A stretch of 64,000 nucleotides of DNA, taken from the NCBI GenBank assembly GCA_018436595.1, contig JAHDLC010000007.1:122285-186284 (forward strand), read 5' to 3'. Position 1 is the stretch's first letter. Each line of letters starts with the position of its first letter. Below, one piece after another: positions 27,662 to 35,651 of the stretch. Under the pieces are notes generated by a model. The model had not been told where the DNA came from and made no database searches. It saw only the letters and a program-made list of their open reading frames with translations. The stretch comes from Synergistaceae bacterium (GTDB lineage Bacteria > Synergistota > Synergistia > Synergistales > Aminobacteriaceae). A program made the translations under genes and the position numbers.

Positions 27662-27973
27662 GTGAAAATCGAACCGGTCCGGAGCGGGGGGATCCTTCCT
27701 CATCTTCCTGCGGAGGACGGCGGAGCAGACAGGGAGGAAGCCCTGAAAAAGGTGGAAAAGGCCAGGCGGGAAGTGGAGAAGGAGCGGCTCGACATCATGG
27801 ACCGCCATCATGAGACAGTAAAAAAATCCGCCGAGACCTACGACAAGCTGGTAAAGAAAAAGCTCCTTGAGGAGGAGATCGAGAAAAGACGGCTCCTCCA
27901 GAGGGAGTACCTCGAGGAACGGGCCGAGGATGCCGGGCTCCGGAGAAAGCAGGGAGCTGACAGGACGGACTGA
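27662..27973 (+). CDS. Small coiled-coil hypothetical protein
   Basis: 103 residues from GTG 27662, with AAAGGGAGG 9 bases upstream. An ATG at 27653 is in frame but touches that site. After a short leader (MKIEPVRSGG) the protein is almost all charged helix rich in Glu, Lys and Arg, predicted coiled coil over residues about 25-95. No Cys, signal peptide or membrane segment. Co-transcribed with clpB (30-base gap) and closed by a terminator. The family is not known to me. Confidence 0.7.
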   Translation: MKIEPVRSGGILPHLPAEDGGADREEALKKVEKARREVEKERLDIMDRHHETVKKSAETYDKLVKKKLLEEEIEKRRLLQREYLEERAEDAGLRRKQGADRTD

Positions 27974-28005
27974 CCGGGTATTCTGTGAAAAGACCGTTTC
28001 ATCGG

Positions 28006-28037
28006 CCGGAGGGCGGGACACCGCCTTCCGGTTTTTT
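28006..28037 (+). terminator. Terminator of the clpB unit
   Basis: CCGGAGGGCGG (28006-28016) pairs with CCGCCTTCCGG (28021-28031) with one G-T pair, followed by six Ts. Confidence 0.9.
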
Positions 28038-28066
28038 GCATTATGTATTTTTAACGCCCGAAAGTA

Positions 28067-28094
28067 TTACAGATTCCTTCATTCGTGGTACTAT
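28067..28094 (+). promoter_or_regulatory. Candidate promoter of the MFS gene
   Basis: TTACAG (28067-28072), 16-base spacer, TACTAT (28089-28094) with an upstream TGG that makes an extended -10. Confidence 0.5.
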
Positions 28095-28131
28095 TTGCCT
28101 CGATCATTATCCGAAGGAGTGACCTTTCTTT

Positions 28132-29322
28132 ATGACGTCAAAAACTTTCCGCCTCTTCCGCACCGAGAGCTCCGGGTTCAAGCTGTCCCTGCTCTCGGCG
28201 GGGCATTTTTTCAACGACCTGTACGCTTCCTTTCTTCCCACCTTCATTCCGACCCTCATTTCCAGGCTGGGACTCACCATGGCCCAGGCCGGTTTTTTCA
28301 GCACCTTCCTCGGCGTGATCCATATCATCTTCCAGCCTGTCATAGGCTACCTTTCCGACCGCTCGGCCAACCCGTGGCTCATAATCTGGGGTCCCATCCT
28401 CACCTGTTTCGGAGCCACCATGATCCCCTTGTCGCCCACCTACGGAACGGCTCTTCTCTTCGTCGGGCTCTGGGGGCTGGGAAGCGCCATGTTCCACCCC
28501 CAGGGACACGGCGGAGTGGGGCACGTTGTTCCCCGGGACAGGCTGACCGTCTCACTGGCCCTCTTCGCCGTGGCCGGGACCGCCGGAGTGACGATGAGCC
28601 CCCTCTTCGCCGTCGCACTGGTGAACACTGTGGGCCTGAAGCTCATGCCCGTGGCGGCCATTCTTCCGGTGCTCATCCTCGGGCTTTTCACATGGAGGAC
28701 CATGCCCTCCATCTCCCACGAGAGCGGCGATGCCATGACGCCCCAGAAAGGGCTCTTCTCCACCATGAAATCCGTTTTCGCCGTCATTTACCCCATCTGG
28801 GCCATGTCCACCGTGAGGGATGCCGCAAGCCAGGGAGTGCGGATGTTCTTTCCCATCCGAATCGCAGGTGAAGGCGGGGATATCTCCTTTGTGGGCACCG
28901 TTCTCTTCCTCATCATGCTGGGAAGCACCATCGCCATGCTGGTGATCGGCAGGATGGCCGACAGGTACGGCAAAAAGCAGACCCTGACGGTCACCATGGC
29001 ACTCTCCTCCCTCTTTCTTTTCGCTGGGCGGGCATCCGGGGGATGGACCGCCATCCTCTTCTTCGTCCTGGGGACGGCGGCCGTGAACGCCACCATGCCC
29101 ATCACGGCCGCCATCGCCCAGGAGATGGTCCCCAATTCGCGGGGAATGGCCAGCTCCATCGTCATGGGCCTGTCCTGGGGCATGGGGAACATGCTCATGG
29201 CACCCTTCGGGAAGGTAGGAGACCTCTACGGGGTGAACGCCACACTGTTCATCGTGGCGCTCCTTCCCCTCCTCACTCTTCCCCTGCTTCTCACCCGCCC
29301 CTTCAGGGAAGCGAAAAACTGA
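28132..29322 (+). CDS. MFS transporter, fosmidomycin-resistance (Fsr)-like
   Basis: 396 residues, about twelve membrane segments. LSAGHFFNDLYASFLPTFIP at the N-terminus and YLSDRSANPW in loop 2-3 are typical of the Fsr branch of the major facilitator superfamily. A second DRYGKKQ motif in the middle marks the two-fold repeat. The natural substrate is unknown; resistance is only a family label. The ribosome site GAAGGAG is a little far from ATG 28132. Single-gene unit between two terminators. Confidence 0.85.
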   Translation: MTSKTFRLFRTESSGFKLSLLSAGHFFNDLYASFLPTFIPTLISRLGLTMAQAGFFSTFLGVIHIIFQPVIGYLSDRSANPWLIIWGPILTCFGATMIPLSPTYGTALLFVGLWGLGSAMFHPQGHGGVGHVVPRDRLTVSLALFAVAGTAGVTMSPLFAVALVNTVGLKLMPVAAILPVLILGLFTWRTMPSISHESGDAMTPQKGLFSTMKSVFAVIYPIWAMSTVRDAASQGVRMFFPIRIAGEGGDISFVGTVLFLIMLGSTIAMLVIGRMADRYGKKQTLTVTMALSSLFLFAGRASGGWTAILFFVLGTAAVNATMPITAAIAQEMVPNSRGMASSIVMGLSWGMGNMLMAPFGKVGDLYGVNATLFIVALLPLLTLPLLLTRPFREAKN

Positions 29323-29345
29323 ATACGTCCGATACAGTGAAAATG

Positions 29346-29377
29346 GCGAAGGGCGCGGAATCTTCCGCGCCCTTCGC
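29346..29377. terminator. Bidirectional terminator between the MFS gene and kamA
   Basis: 14-bp perfect stem GCGAAGGGCGCGGA/TCCGCGCCCTTCGC (29346-29359 with 29364-29377) with a 4-base loop. Short T-rich sequence follows on the minus strand. Confidence 0.8.
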
Positions 29378-30745
29378 TTATGTGCTCTTTTCGCCTTCAG
29401 CCCAGCGTTTTCTTCGCTTTTCCCGGGCGAGTTCCCGGGGTTCCAGGGAAACCGCTTCTCCTTCGAACAGGGATTCCATTCCTCCTTTATAGAGGCTCTT
29501 TGCCCGTTCGCAGGTCTCCCTGCACTTACCGCCGCAGACGCTTCTGTTGTCGTCCGGCTCCGTGTAGACGGTGACGACTCCCTCGAAGTTCCGGAGGATT
29601 GTTTTCCTGTCCGACCTGGAGAGGACGTAGTTCGGCATGACGGGGATCTTCCCGCCGCCTCCCGGCGCGTCCACCACGAAGGTTGGCACGGCAAGACCCG
29701 ACGTGTGTCCCCTGAGGTACTCGATAATTTCGATGCCCTTGCCGATGGAGGTGCGGAAATGCTCTATGCCCCGGGAGAGGTCGCACTGGTATATGTAGTA
29801 GGGGCGCACCCGCATTTTCAGGAGCTTCTGGTTGAGGTCCCGGAAGATGTAGGGACAGTCGTTCACCCCCTTGAGGAGGACGGACTGGTTGCCAAGGGGG
29901 ATTCCGGCGTCGGCCAGCTTCGCGCATGCGGCAGCCGCCTCGGGAGTCAATTCCTTGGGGTGATTGAAGTGCAGGTTGATCCAGAGAGGGTGGTACTTTT
30001 TCAGCACGGAGCAGAGCCCCTCGGTCACCCTCATGGGCAGCACGGCGGGTATCCTGGTGCCGATGCGGATGATCTCCACCGTGGGTATGGCCCGCAGCCT
30101 CGACAGGATGAAATCGAGGGTCCCGTCCGACAGGGTGAGGGGGTCACCCCCGGTAATCAGCACGTCCCGTATCTCCGGGGTCCGGGCGATGTAGTCCACG
30201 CAGCGGCTGATCTGCTCCTCCGTCCTCGGGGTGTCGTTCTGTCCCGCGAAGCGCCTCCGCGTGCAGTGGCGGCAGTACATGGCGCACTGGTCCGTGACGA
30301 GGAGGATGCACCGGTCGGGGTACCTGTGGGTCAGCCCGGGCACGGGAGAGTCCACGTCCTCATGGAGCGGGTCGAGGAGGTCGGTGGGGGAGATCAGGGT
30401 CTCCTTCAGCGTCGGAATGGCCTGCTTCCGTATGGGGCAGTCCGGATCGCTCCCGTCGATGAGGGAGGCATAATAGGGAGTTATGGCCATGCGGAGAGAG
30501 TTCAGGCTCCTCTTCAGCGTGGCCGATTCCCCCTTCGAAAGGGGAAGGATCCGTGCCAGCTCACCGGCGGTGGTTATCCTGGCCTTCATCTGCCAGCGCC
30601 AGTCGTTCCAGAGCTCTTCCCCTGCGGACTCCCGGAGCGCCTCCAGGTAGGGCCTGTTCGAGGGGAAGAGGGGGAGCGCCGGAAGGGCCCCTTCCCTGGT
30701 CTTTTTCGTCCTCGGGGACGGAGGGCGGGTTTCCTCCCCGCTCAC
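29378..30745 (-). CDS. kamA: Lysine 2,3-aminomutase (radical SAM, PLP)
   Basis: 455 residues from GTG 30745. An upstream in-frame stretch to 30874 would overlap the acetyltransferase gene and is unlikely. Converts L-lysine to L-beta-lysine. Radical SAM motif CAMYCRHC (Cys154, 158, 161). The two aspartates that bind lysine in the Clostridium enzyme are present in YQCDLSRG and VVDAPGGGGK, which argues against a glutamate 2,3-aminomutase. C-terminal zinc-type cysteines occur (CGGKCRETC). It is the last gene of a tight operon with an acetyltransferase and two ATP-grasp ligases. In lysine fermentation it would neighbour kamD/E and kdd genes, which are not here, so a biosynthetic role is more likely. 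Confidence 0.9.
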   Translation of the reverse strand: MSGEETRPPSPRTKKTREGALPALPLFPSNRPYLEALRESAGEELWNDWRWQMKARITTAGELARILPLSKGESATLKRSLNSLRMAITPYYASLIDGSDPDCPIRKQAIPTLKETLISPTDLLDPLHEDVDSPVPGLTHRYPDRCILLVTDQCAMYCRHCTRRRFAGQNDTPRTEEQISRCVDYIARTPEIRDVLITGGDPLTLSDGTLDFILSRLRAIPTVEIIRIGTRIPAVLPMRVTEGLCSVLKKYHPLWINLHFNHPKELTPEAAAACAKLADAGIPLGNQSVLLKGVNDCPYIFRDLNQKLLKMRVRPYYIYQCDLSRGIEHFRTSIGKGIEIIEYLRGHTSGLAVPTFVVDAPGGGGKIPVMPNYVLSRSDRKTILRNFEGVVTVYTEPDDNRSVCGGKCRETCERAKSLYKGGMESLFEGEAVSLEPRELAREKRRKRWAEGEKST

Positions 30746-30761
30746 CTCTCCGGGGACTCCG

Positions 30762-31223
30762 TTACTTTCCGATTTTTTTGCAGTAGAGGACAAGATCGTC
30801 ACCCTCCGAATAAAAGTCCGGAATGCGTCCGCATTCCCTGTAACCCGTTGCCAGGTAGAAATGGCGCTGGCCAAGGTAATCGTCCCGCCCCGCGGTTTCC
30901 ACCCGCACGACTGCGCCGGGAGATTGCTCGAGCAGGGCCGAGCACATCTTTTCTTCCAGTATCCTGCCTATTCCCTTCTTCTGGTACGCCGGGTCCACGG
31001 CGATCCAGTACAGGTCGAAGGCGAACCTGGTCATGGGGGTCGGGCCGTATACCAGGAAACCCGCCAGATTGCCTCCGTTCCACTCGGTGAGGAGGACATA
31101 GTCCTTTCCCGGGTGGAGGGACCATTCAATCAGAACATCCTCGAGAACGTCCAGTTCTTCGGGGGCAAATGCCCCGGTAGCTTTTGCCGCGCCCAGGCAG
31201 CGCTCGGCCAGCAGATTTACCAC
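30762..31223 (-). CDS. GNAT-family N-acetyltransferase
   Basis: 153 residues from GTG 31223, with GGAGG 9 bases upstream. The same frame is open further upstream, but there it only shadows the ligase gene. Motif A PAYQKKGIGRILEEK binds acetyl-CoA; a C-terminal DDYLGQRHFYLATGYRECG is usual for the fold. It overlaps the upstream ligase by 7 bases and lies 16 bases before kamA. In methanogens a GNAT (AblB) acetylates beta-lysine made by AblA. This protein is shorter than AblB, so a similar step is possible but unproven. Confidence 0.85.
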   Translation of the reverse strand: MVNLLAERCLGAAKATGAFAPEELDVLEDVLIEWSLHPGKDYVLLTEWNGGNLAGFLVYGPTPMTRFAFDLYWIAVDPAYQKKGIGRILEEKMCSALLEQSPGAVVRVETAGRDDYLGQRHFYLATGYRECGRIPDFYSEGDDLVLYCKKIGK

Positions 31224-32251
31224 TGTTCTTTTCCTCCCCGCCCATTTTCGATGGCAAGCTTCACGATGCGGGCCGCCACGTCTTCTTTTTCCATGCCGCC
31301 TTCGCGGCACTGTCTCAGGAACCCGCCGCCCGATCCCATGTCCGGGTTCGGGTTGATGTCGATCACGTAGAGCGTGCCGTCCTTTTCCCTCAGGTCGGTC
31401 CGGAAATATCCCCTGCAGCCGAGAGTCTTTCCCGCTTCCGATGCCAGCTGTACCGCTCTCTCCTTCAATGTCCCCTCCGTCGGTTCCGGGGTAAGGCTGT
31501 AGAGAGGGGAGTCCGGGTCCCACTTCGAACCATAGTCCAGAAAGGGGCGCCCGGCGTTCCATTTGCCGTAGTCGATGACGGACACGGCGGGAACGATGTA
31601 GGGGCCGTTCCCGATGCAGGAGACGGAGTATTCCATTCCCGGGAGAAATTCCTCCGCCCTGATCCCTCCGGGGAAGAACTTCAGTTTTTCCCCGACCCTC
31701 AGGGGAAGGTCGTCCCTGTCGGTCACAAGAGAGTTCCCGTCGATGCCCACGCTTCCGTCCTCCCGCAGAGGCTTCAGAAAGAGGGGAAGGGGGAGGTCGT
31801 TCAGGAGCGAAAGGGAGTCCCCGGGAAGGAGGGTCTTTCCTTCAGGAACGGGGATGCCCTTTCCTCTGAGCAGGGAGGAAACCGCATCCTTACACAGACA
31901 GGTTTCGAGGACTGCAGCAGAATTTCCTGTGCAGGGAGTGCCGGCTTTCTCCAGCAGGGAGCGGAAGCGGTGCTCCGCTCCGCTGTCGTTGCCGAAACCT
32001 TCGAAAAGGTTGAAAACGCAGGAGGCCCTCTTTTTTTCCAGGTGCCCGGACACACCTTCCGGGGAAGCGAGCAGGGACGGAGTGATGTCCCAGGCTTCCG
32101 CCGCCCATCCTGCCCGTTCGAGTGCACGGCATACCCACGCCCTTGCCTCCAGGGTGTCGGCTACATCGGGTCTCGCCTCCGGTTCAACGGCGGCGGCCAC
32201 GAGAATAAGGGGCGATTTTTGAGGAGGTTCCTGGGCGGCGTCAGGCTTCAT
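31217..32251 (-). CDS. D-Ala-D-Ala ligase-like ATP-grasp enzyme (second of two)
   Basis: 344 residues. ATP-grasp carboxylate-amine/peptide ligase. Nucleotide-binding strands PLFLKPLREDGSVG and IRAEEFLPGMEYSV; Mg-binding end LYVIDINPNPDMGSGGG. The N-terminal half (CVFNLFEGFGNDSG) matches the Ddl-like pre-ATP-grasp domain. It differs enough from true Ddl that a different amino acid or peptide is probably joined. The start overlaps the stop of the first ligase by ATGA and the stop overlaps the GNAT gene. Confidence 0.85.
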   Translation of the reverse strand: MKPDAAQEPPQKSPLILVAAAVEPEARPDVADTLEARAWVCRALERAGWAAEAWDITPSLLASPEGVSGHLEKKRASCVFNLFEGFGNDSGAEHRFRSLLEKAGTPCTGNSAAVLETCLCKDAVSSLLRGKGIPVPEGKTLLPGDSLSLLNDLPLPLFLKPLREDGSVGIDGNSLVTDRDDLPLRVGEKLKFFPGGIRAEEFLPGMEYSVSCIGNGPYIVPAVSVIDYGKWNAGRPFLDYGSKWDPDSPLYSLTPEPTEGTLKERAVQLASEAGKTLGCRGYFRTDLREKDGTLYVIDINPNPDMGSGGGFLRQCREGGMEKEDVAARIVKLAIENGRGGKEQW

Positions 32252-33324
32252 AGGGCATCAGCCTCCACGGGAAGGGCGGAGAAGGCGAGGCCGTTCCGGC
32301 GGAAGGCGCACGCGAGGATGGAGCGGACCAGGTCCGGATAGCTGCCGCCGCTCAGGCGGTGCAGGATGGGGAGATCACTGTACTGCGGAGAGAGGCCGGG
32401 CAGGGGGTTGATGTCTATGATGCGGGGGATGCCGTCCCCGTCAAGCCGGAAGTCCACCCTGGCCATGTCCCGGAGCTCCAGTGCCCGGAAGGCGCCTGCG
32501 GCGAACCGGCCGAGCTGTTCCCGCAGGGGGGCGGGTATGGACTCGGGGCCGTCGTAGCGAATCCGTTCCAGGTAGTTGCGCTTTTCTTCCAGGGAGTAGA
32601 GGAACTCCTCCCTGGGATGCACGGGGGAAATCCGCATCATGCCTGCTATCGCAGGCCGGCTGTTGCCTGTGACGCCCACGGTGATTTCCGCTCCGGGAAG
32701 ATATTCCTCCAGCAGTGCGGGCTGGCCGTAACGATGCCATATCCGGCGGATCCTGTCCTCGGCCTCCCGGGGGGAATGGGCTACAGAATCGGTGAAGATT
32801 CCCTTGGAGGAGCCTTCGTACCGGGGCTTGACCACGTAGCGGGAGCGCTGCCGGAAAAGCTCCGTCAGGACGGGCAGGTCTTCCTCCCCCCGGAATGAGG
32901 AGGATAGGGGCACGGGAATCCCCTCGGAGGAAAGGGTGCGCCCTGTGAGGAGCTTGTCGAGGGCCACCGCCATGGAGACCCCGTCGGAACCCCAGAAGGG
33001 TATGGACTCGCTCTCAAGGATGCAGGGAACCTGGGCTTCCCTTCCCCGGGCGTCGCCCCGCCCTTCGGCGAGATTGGCCACAAAGTCGGGCGCCTGCGAC
33101 CGGAGGCGGGGAAAAAAGTCCCCATCCTGTTCGCACAGGGAAACGGAAAAACCGAAGGAAGCGATTGTCTCCGCCACCGATTCAACGGTACTCAGGGGGT
33201 CATATTCTTCGTACTTGTCGTCGGGCTCTCCTGCCCCGGCGGCTTTTTTCAGGTTGTAGACGACGGAAATGCGGGAAACGGGGCGCAACGGAACTTCAGG
33301 ATCACAGCCGTACTCGTCGTTCAT
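32248..33324 (-). CDS. D-Ala-D-Ala ligase-like ATP-grasp enzyme (first of two)
   Basis: 358 residues from ATG 33324 (GGGAGGAG upstream). Pre-ATP-grasp domain with FVANLAEGRGDARGREAQVP, ATP-binding strands YVVKPRYEGSSKGIF and ALLEEYLPGAEITVG, and metal-binding DINPLPGLS in place of the usual E-x-N of Ddl. It is a paralogue of the next gene; two different ligases in series suggest a product with two amide bonds or two alternative substrates. First gene of a four-gene operon with overlapping ends. Confidence 0.85.
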   Translation of the reverse strand: MNDEYGCDPEVPLRPVSRISVVYNLKKAAGAGEPDDKYEEYDPLSTVESVAETIASFGFSVSLCEQDGDFFPRLRSQAPDFVANLAEGRGDARGREAQVPCILESESIPFWGSDGVSMAVALDKLLTGRTLSSEGIPVPLSSSFRGEEDLPVLTELFRQRSRYVVKPRYEGSSKGIFTDSVAHSPREAEDRIRRIWHRYGQPALLEEYLPGAEITVGVTGNSRPAIAGMMRISPVHPREEFLYSLEEKRNYLERIRYDGPESIPAPLREQLGRFAAGAFRALELRDMARVDFRLDGDGIPRIIDINPLPGLSPQYSDLPILHRLSGGSYPDLVRSILACAFRRNGLAFSALPVEADAL

Positions 33325-33424
33325 GGACAATCTCCTCCCGGAGGATGAAATACAGGCCGCCCTTTCCGGGCGTACCGGGGAACCAACAAATTGCGGGCAG
33401 CCCCGCCGATGAGAGAAAGGCCAT
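33302..33424 (-). CDS. Leader ORF in front of the ligase operon (40 residues)
   Basis: ATG 33424 has a perfect AGGAGG six bases upstream, and the frame runs to TGA 33302, overlapping the first 23 bases of the ligase gene in another frame. The peptide starts MAFLSSAGLPAICWFPG, continues Gly/Lys rich, and ends in charged residues (HERRVRL). It could be a leader peptide that couples translation of the ligase, a small protein, or the substrate of the operon. I have no homologue to cite. Confidence 0.4.
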   Translation of the reverse strand: MAFLSSAGLPAICWFPGTPGKGGLYFILREEIVHERRVRL

Positions 33425-33479
33425 ATCTCCCCTCCTCCGGGAGTCCGCCCCGGAGTGAATCAGGGGCTGTTATCTGCGG

Positions 33480-33507
33480 ATTATAGGTGTTTTTGACGGA
33501 AAAACAA
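33480..33507 (-). promoter_or_regulatory. Promoter of the ATP-grasp/GNAT/kamA operon
   Basis: Minus strand: TTGTTT (33507-33502), 16-base spacer, perfect TATAAT (33485-33480). The leader of about 150 bases contains CTCCGG/CCGGAG pairing and the leader ORF. Confidence 0.65.
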
Positions 33508-33545
33508 GGGGGAAAAAGAGGGAAAAAACGGGCCGGGAAGAGATA

Positions 33546-33572
33546 GAAAAAGGGGCCTCCGGAGAGGCCCCG
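33546..33572 (-). terminator. Terminator of rubrerythrin
   Basis: GGGGCCTC/GAGGCCCC stem (33552-33559 with 33564-33571) with a 4-base loop, then a T run on the minus strand. Confidence 0.85.
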
Positions 33573-33578
33573 CGAATG

Positions 33579-34073
33579 TTACGCCACGGTGACGAAAACG
33601 TCCTTTTTCGCTTTGCAGATCGGGCAGACGTCGGGGGCGTGTCCTTCCTCCACGTAGCCGCATACGGGACAGAGAAAGAAGGTGGAATCCTTTCCTTTTT
33701 CCATGGAGGCGAGGGCTTTTTTATACAGTTCGCCGTGGACCTTTTCCGCCTCATTGGCGAAGGTGAAGGCGCGGACGGCGTTCTTCTGTCCCTCTTCCTC
33801 GGCGTCCCTGATGAATCCGGGGTACATCTCGGTGAATTCGTAGGTTTCGCCGTCAAGGGCGGCCTGGAGGTTTTCCGCCGTGGACTTCACTCCGCCCATG
33901 GTCCTGAAATGGGCCAGCGCGTGGAGGGTTTCCGCTTCGGCAATGGTCCTGAACAGTTTGGCTGTCGCCGGGTAGCCTTCTTTCTCAGCCTGCTCGGCAA
34001 AGGCGAGGTACTTCCTGTTCGCCATGGATTCACCGGCGAACGCTTCCGAGAGGCCTTTCATCGTCTTTTCCAT
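33579..34073 (-). CDS. Rubrerythrin
   Basis: 164 residues. Peroxide-reducing diiron protein of anaerobes. A four-helix ferritin-like domain (residues 1-130) with the paired Glu/ExxH ligands (AEAETLHALAHF) is followed by a C-terminal rubredoxin domain with CPVCG and CPICK. ATG 34073 has GGAGG upstream. It lies downstream of encapsulin behind a terminator, so it is either partly read through or served by a promoter not evident in the short gap. Confidence 0.96.
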   Translation of the reverse strand: MEKTMKGLSEAFAGESMANRKYLAFAEQAEKEGYPATAKLFRTIAEAETLHALAHFRTMGGVKSTAENLQAALDGETYEFTEMYPGFIRDAEEEGQKNAVRAFTFANEAEKVHGELYKKALASMEKGKDSTFFLCPVCGYVEEGHAPDVCPICKAKKDVFVTVA

Positions 34074-34103
34074 ATTCTGCTTCCTCCGTCAATGTGAAGT
34101 GGG

Positions 34104-34134
34104 TTAAAAAAAGCGGTCCCGGAGGACCGCTTTC
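34104..34134 (-). terminator. Terminator after encapsulin
   Basis: AAAGCGGTCC/GGACCGCTTT stem (34110-34119 with 34124-34133), loop of 4, then seven Ts on the minus strand. Confidence 0.85.
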
Positions 34135-34154
34135 CGGACTGCGGCATATGTATC

Positions 34155-34946
34155 CTATTTCAGGGCGATAACCGCCTCAGGGGTGATGACCCTGAACGTA
34201 AAGGATTCAGCGAAGAAAAGACGGACTTTTCCACCGTTTCTTTCTTCGAAGCCGAGGGAAAGATCCTGTCCGAGGACGAGTTCAAAATCGCCGCCTCGAA
34301 GAGATACAAGGTAGGAGTCTTCCTGGGCCGAAAGAATGACCTTGTCCACAAGATTCCCAACGTGTTTGGAAATCGGGTATCCGGGAACACTGGTGTAAAT
34401 GGTTTTCCATACTTTCGGCGAAGCCACGAGGGCATAGGGGCCTTCGACGGCGTCCTGGCTGAAGTTGAAAACTGCGGCGGAAAGAGCGTTGACAAGACTT
34501 TGCCCGTCGTCGCCTCCGATCCTGATTGAACGCTTTCCTGCGGCTGCAGAAAGACCTTCTATACCCGCAGCCGGCAATCCGTTGTACACCGCCTTTTCCT
34601 CGAAGAGTGCGATTTCCTTCGCAGCTTTCTCAAGGGCGGAAAGGTCAGGATCCTTCGCGCCGCGGCTGATATTGTCAAGTTCCCATATATCCATATCGAA
34701 GGTGAACCTGCTCTCCACGAGAGGAAGGACCCTGTTGACGCCGAACTGGACGCCGTCCTTGGGCTGCTTCTGGTCCACGTCCAGCCTGCCGGTTGCATGG
34801 GCGCTGTAGGACCATCCCTTCGGGCCTTCCACATCCACGAACTTTCGTGCGGAAAGATTTGCGGTGAGGACTTTTTTTGCCTGTTCGTCAAGCTCCGCCC
34901 ATGCCTCGGGGGTTATGAGAGAGGCTGCTCTTCTCAGAATGTCCAT
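34155..34946 (-). CDS. Encapsulin shell protein
   Basis: 263 residues, the length of the Thermotoga maritima T=1 encapsulin. The family blocks are easily seen: ARKFVDVEGPKGWSYSAHA near the start, DIWELDNISRGAKDPDL in the middle, VEGPYALVASP, and RGGDFELVLGQDLSLGFE with ESFTFRVITPEAVIALK at the end. It has the HK97 capsid fold and self-assembles into a hollow shell loaded with the ferritin-like cargo encoded directly upstream. AAAGGAGG precedes ATG 34946. Confidence 0.96.
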   Translation of the reverse strand: MDILRRAASLITPEAWAELDEQAKKVLTANLSARKFVDVEGPKGWSYSAHATGRLDVDQKQPKDGVQFGVNRVLPLVESRFTFDMDIWELDNISRGAKDPDLSALEKAAKEIALFEEKAVYNGLPAAGIEGLSAAAGKRSIRIGGDDGQSLVNALSAAVFNFSQDAVEGPYALVASPKVWKTIYTSVPGYPISKHVGNLVDKVILSAQEDSYLVSLRGGDFELVLGQDLSLGFEERNGGKVRLFFAESFTFRVITPEAVIALK

Positions 34947-34982
34947 AGTATTGACCTCCTTTGTACTCGGGTATCTCAGGTA

Positions 34983-35330
34983 CTACTTCAGGCTGCCGAT
35001 GCCCAGGCCGCCCGGTGTGCCGCTCTCTCCGCCTCCGGCCTCGCCGGCGGTTTCGACTTCCAGGAGGGGGGCTGAAGTGAAGAGGTACGTTTTGAGTTCC
35101 TTGTCCCACCCCTCCATGTTCCGGCGAAGCCACTCGATGAGCATGGCGGCGTGTTCGATCTCTTCATCCCTGTTGTGGGCCAGGAGCTCCTTCAGTTCAG
35201 CGTTTGGAGTGGCGGCCACTCTCTGGTTGTAGTAGTTGACGGCCTCCACTTCTTCCATGAGGCTCTTGAGGGCCTTCGCCTCGTCTGCTGTCTTCTGGTC
35301 GAGAATATCCGCAGGTTCCGTGAACTGCAT
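34983..35330 (-). CDS. Encapsulated ferritin-like protein (EncFtn), encapsulin cargo
   Basis: 115 residues from ATG 35330 (AAAGGAGAG upstream). The two-helix ferritin-like core includes the Glu in EEVEAVNYYNQRV and the ExxH in DEEIEHAAML, the iron ligands of the EncFtn family. A Gly/Glu-rich linker then leads to the C-terminal GGLGIGSLK, a typical encapsulin cargo-loading peptide. It should oxidise Fe(II) inside the encapsulin shell for iron storage. First gene of the encapsulin operon. Confidence 0.95.
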   Translation of the reverse strand: MQFTEPADILDQKTADEAKALKSLMEEVEAVNYYNQRVAATPNAELKELLAHNRDEEIEHAAMLIEWLRRNMEGWDKELKTYLFTSAPLLEVETAGEAGGGESGTPGGLGIGSLK

Positions 35331-35387
35331 GGTATCTCTCCTTTCTTGTCTTTCACCGGGGGGGTGCTTCAATCCGCCCTCACCGGC

Positions 35388-35405
35388 ATGATTTTCATTA
35401 TTATA
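35388..35405 (-). promoter_or_regulatory. Second -10 element overlapped by a Fur-like dyad, encapsulin operon
   Basis: Minus-strand TATAAT (35405-35400) runs straight into AATGAAAATCAT, whose core ATGAAAATCAT (35398-35388) is a near dyad and resembles the half-sites of the Fur box (GATAATGATAATCATTATC). No good -35. Iron-dependent control would suit a ferritin, but this is by eye. Confidence 0.35.
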
Positions 35406-35482
35406 CCCTGAGCCCGGGTAAATGGAGTTCTTTGAAATGCGAAAGCTTGTTACTTTGTAATTGTTTTAAATGGCATGACGAC

Positions 35483-35510
35483 AGTATAGCAAAAAAAAAG
35501 GCCCCGTCAA
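35483..35510 (-). promoter_or_regulatory. Main promoter of the encapsulin operon
   Basis: Minus strand: TTGACG (35510-35505), 16-base spacer containing nine Ts, TATACT (35488-35483). It gives a leader of about 145 bases. Confidence 0.65.
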
Positions 35511-35651
35511 TATTAGTCAGGTGAAAAAGGAAGCTTTTCCTGTGTTAGAATTCCATAACATGTGCGCTTTTTTGCCTTCCTGCAGCGGAATGAAGACCCG
35601 TTTCCCCGGCATTTCCGCCGGACTGCCGGGGGCACACTGAGAGGTGACCCA

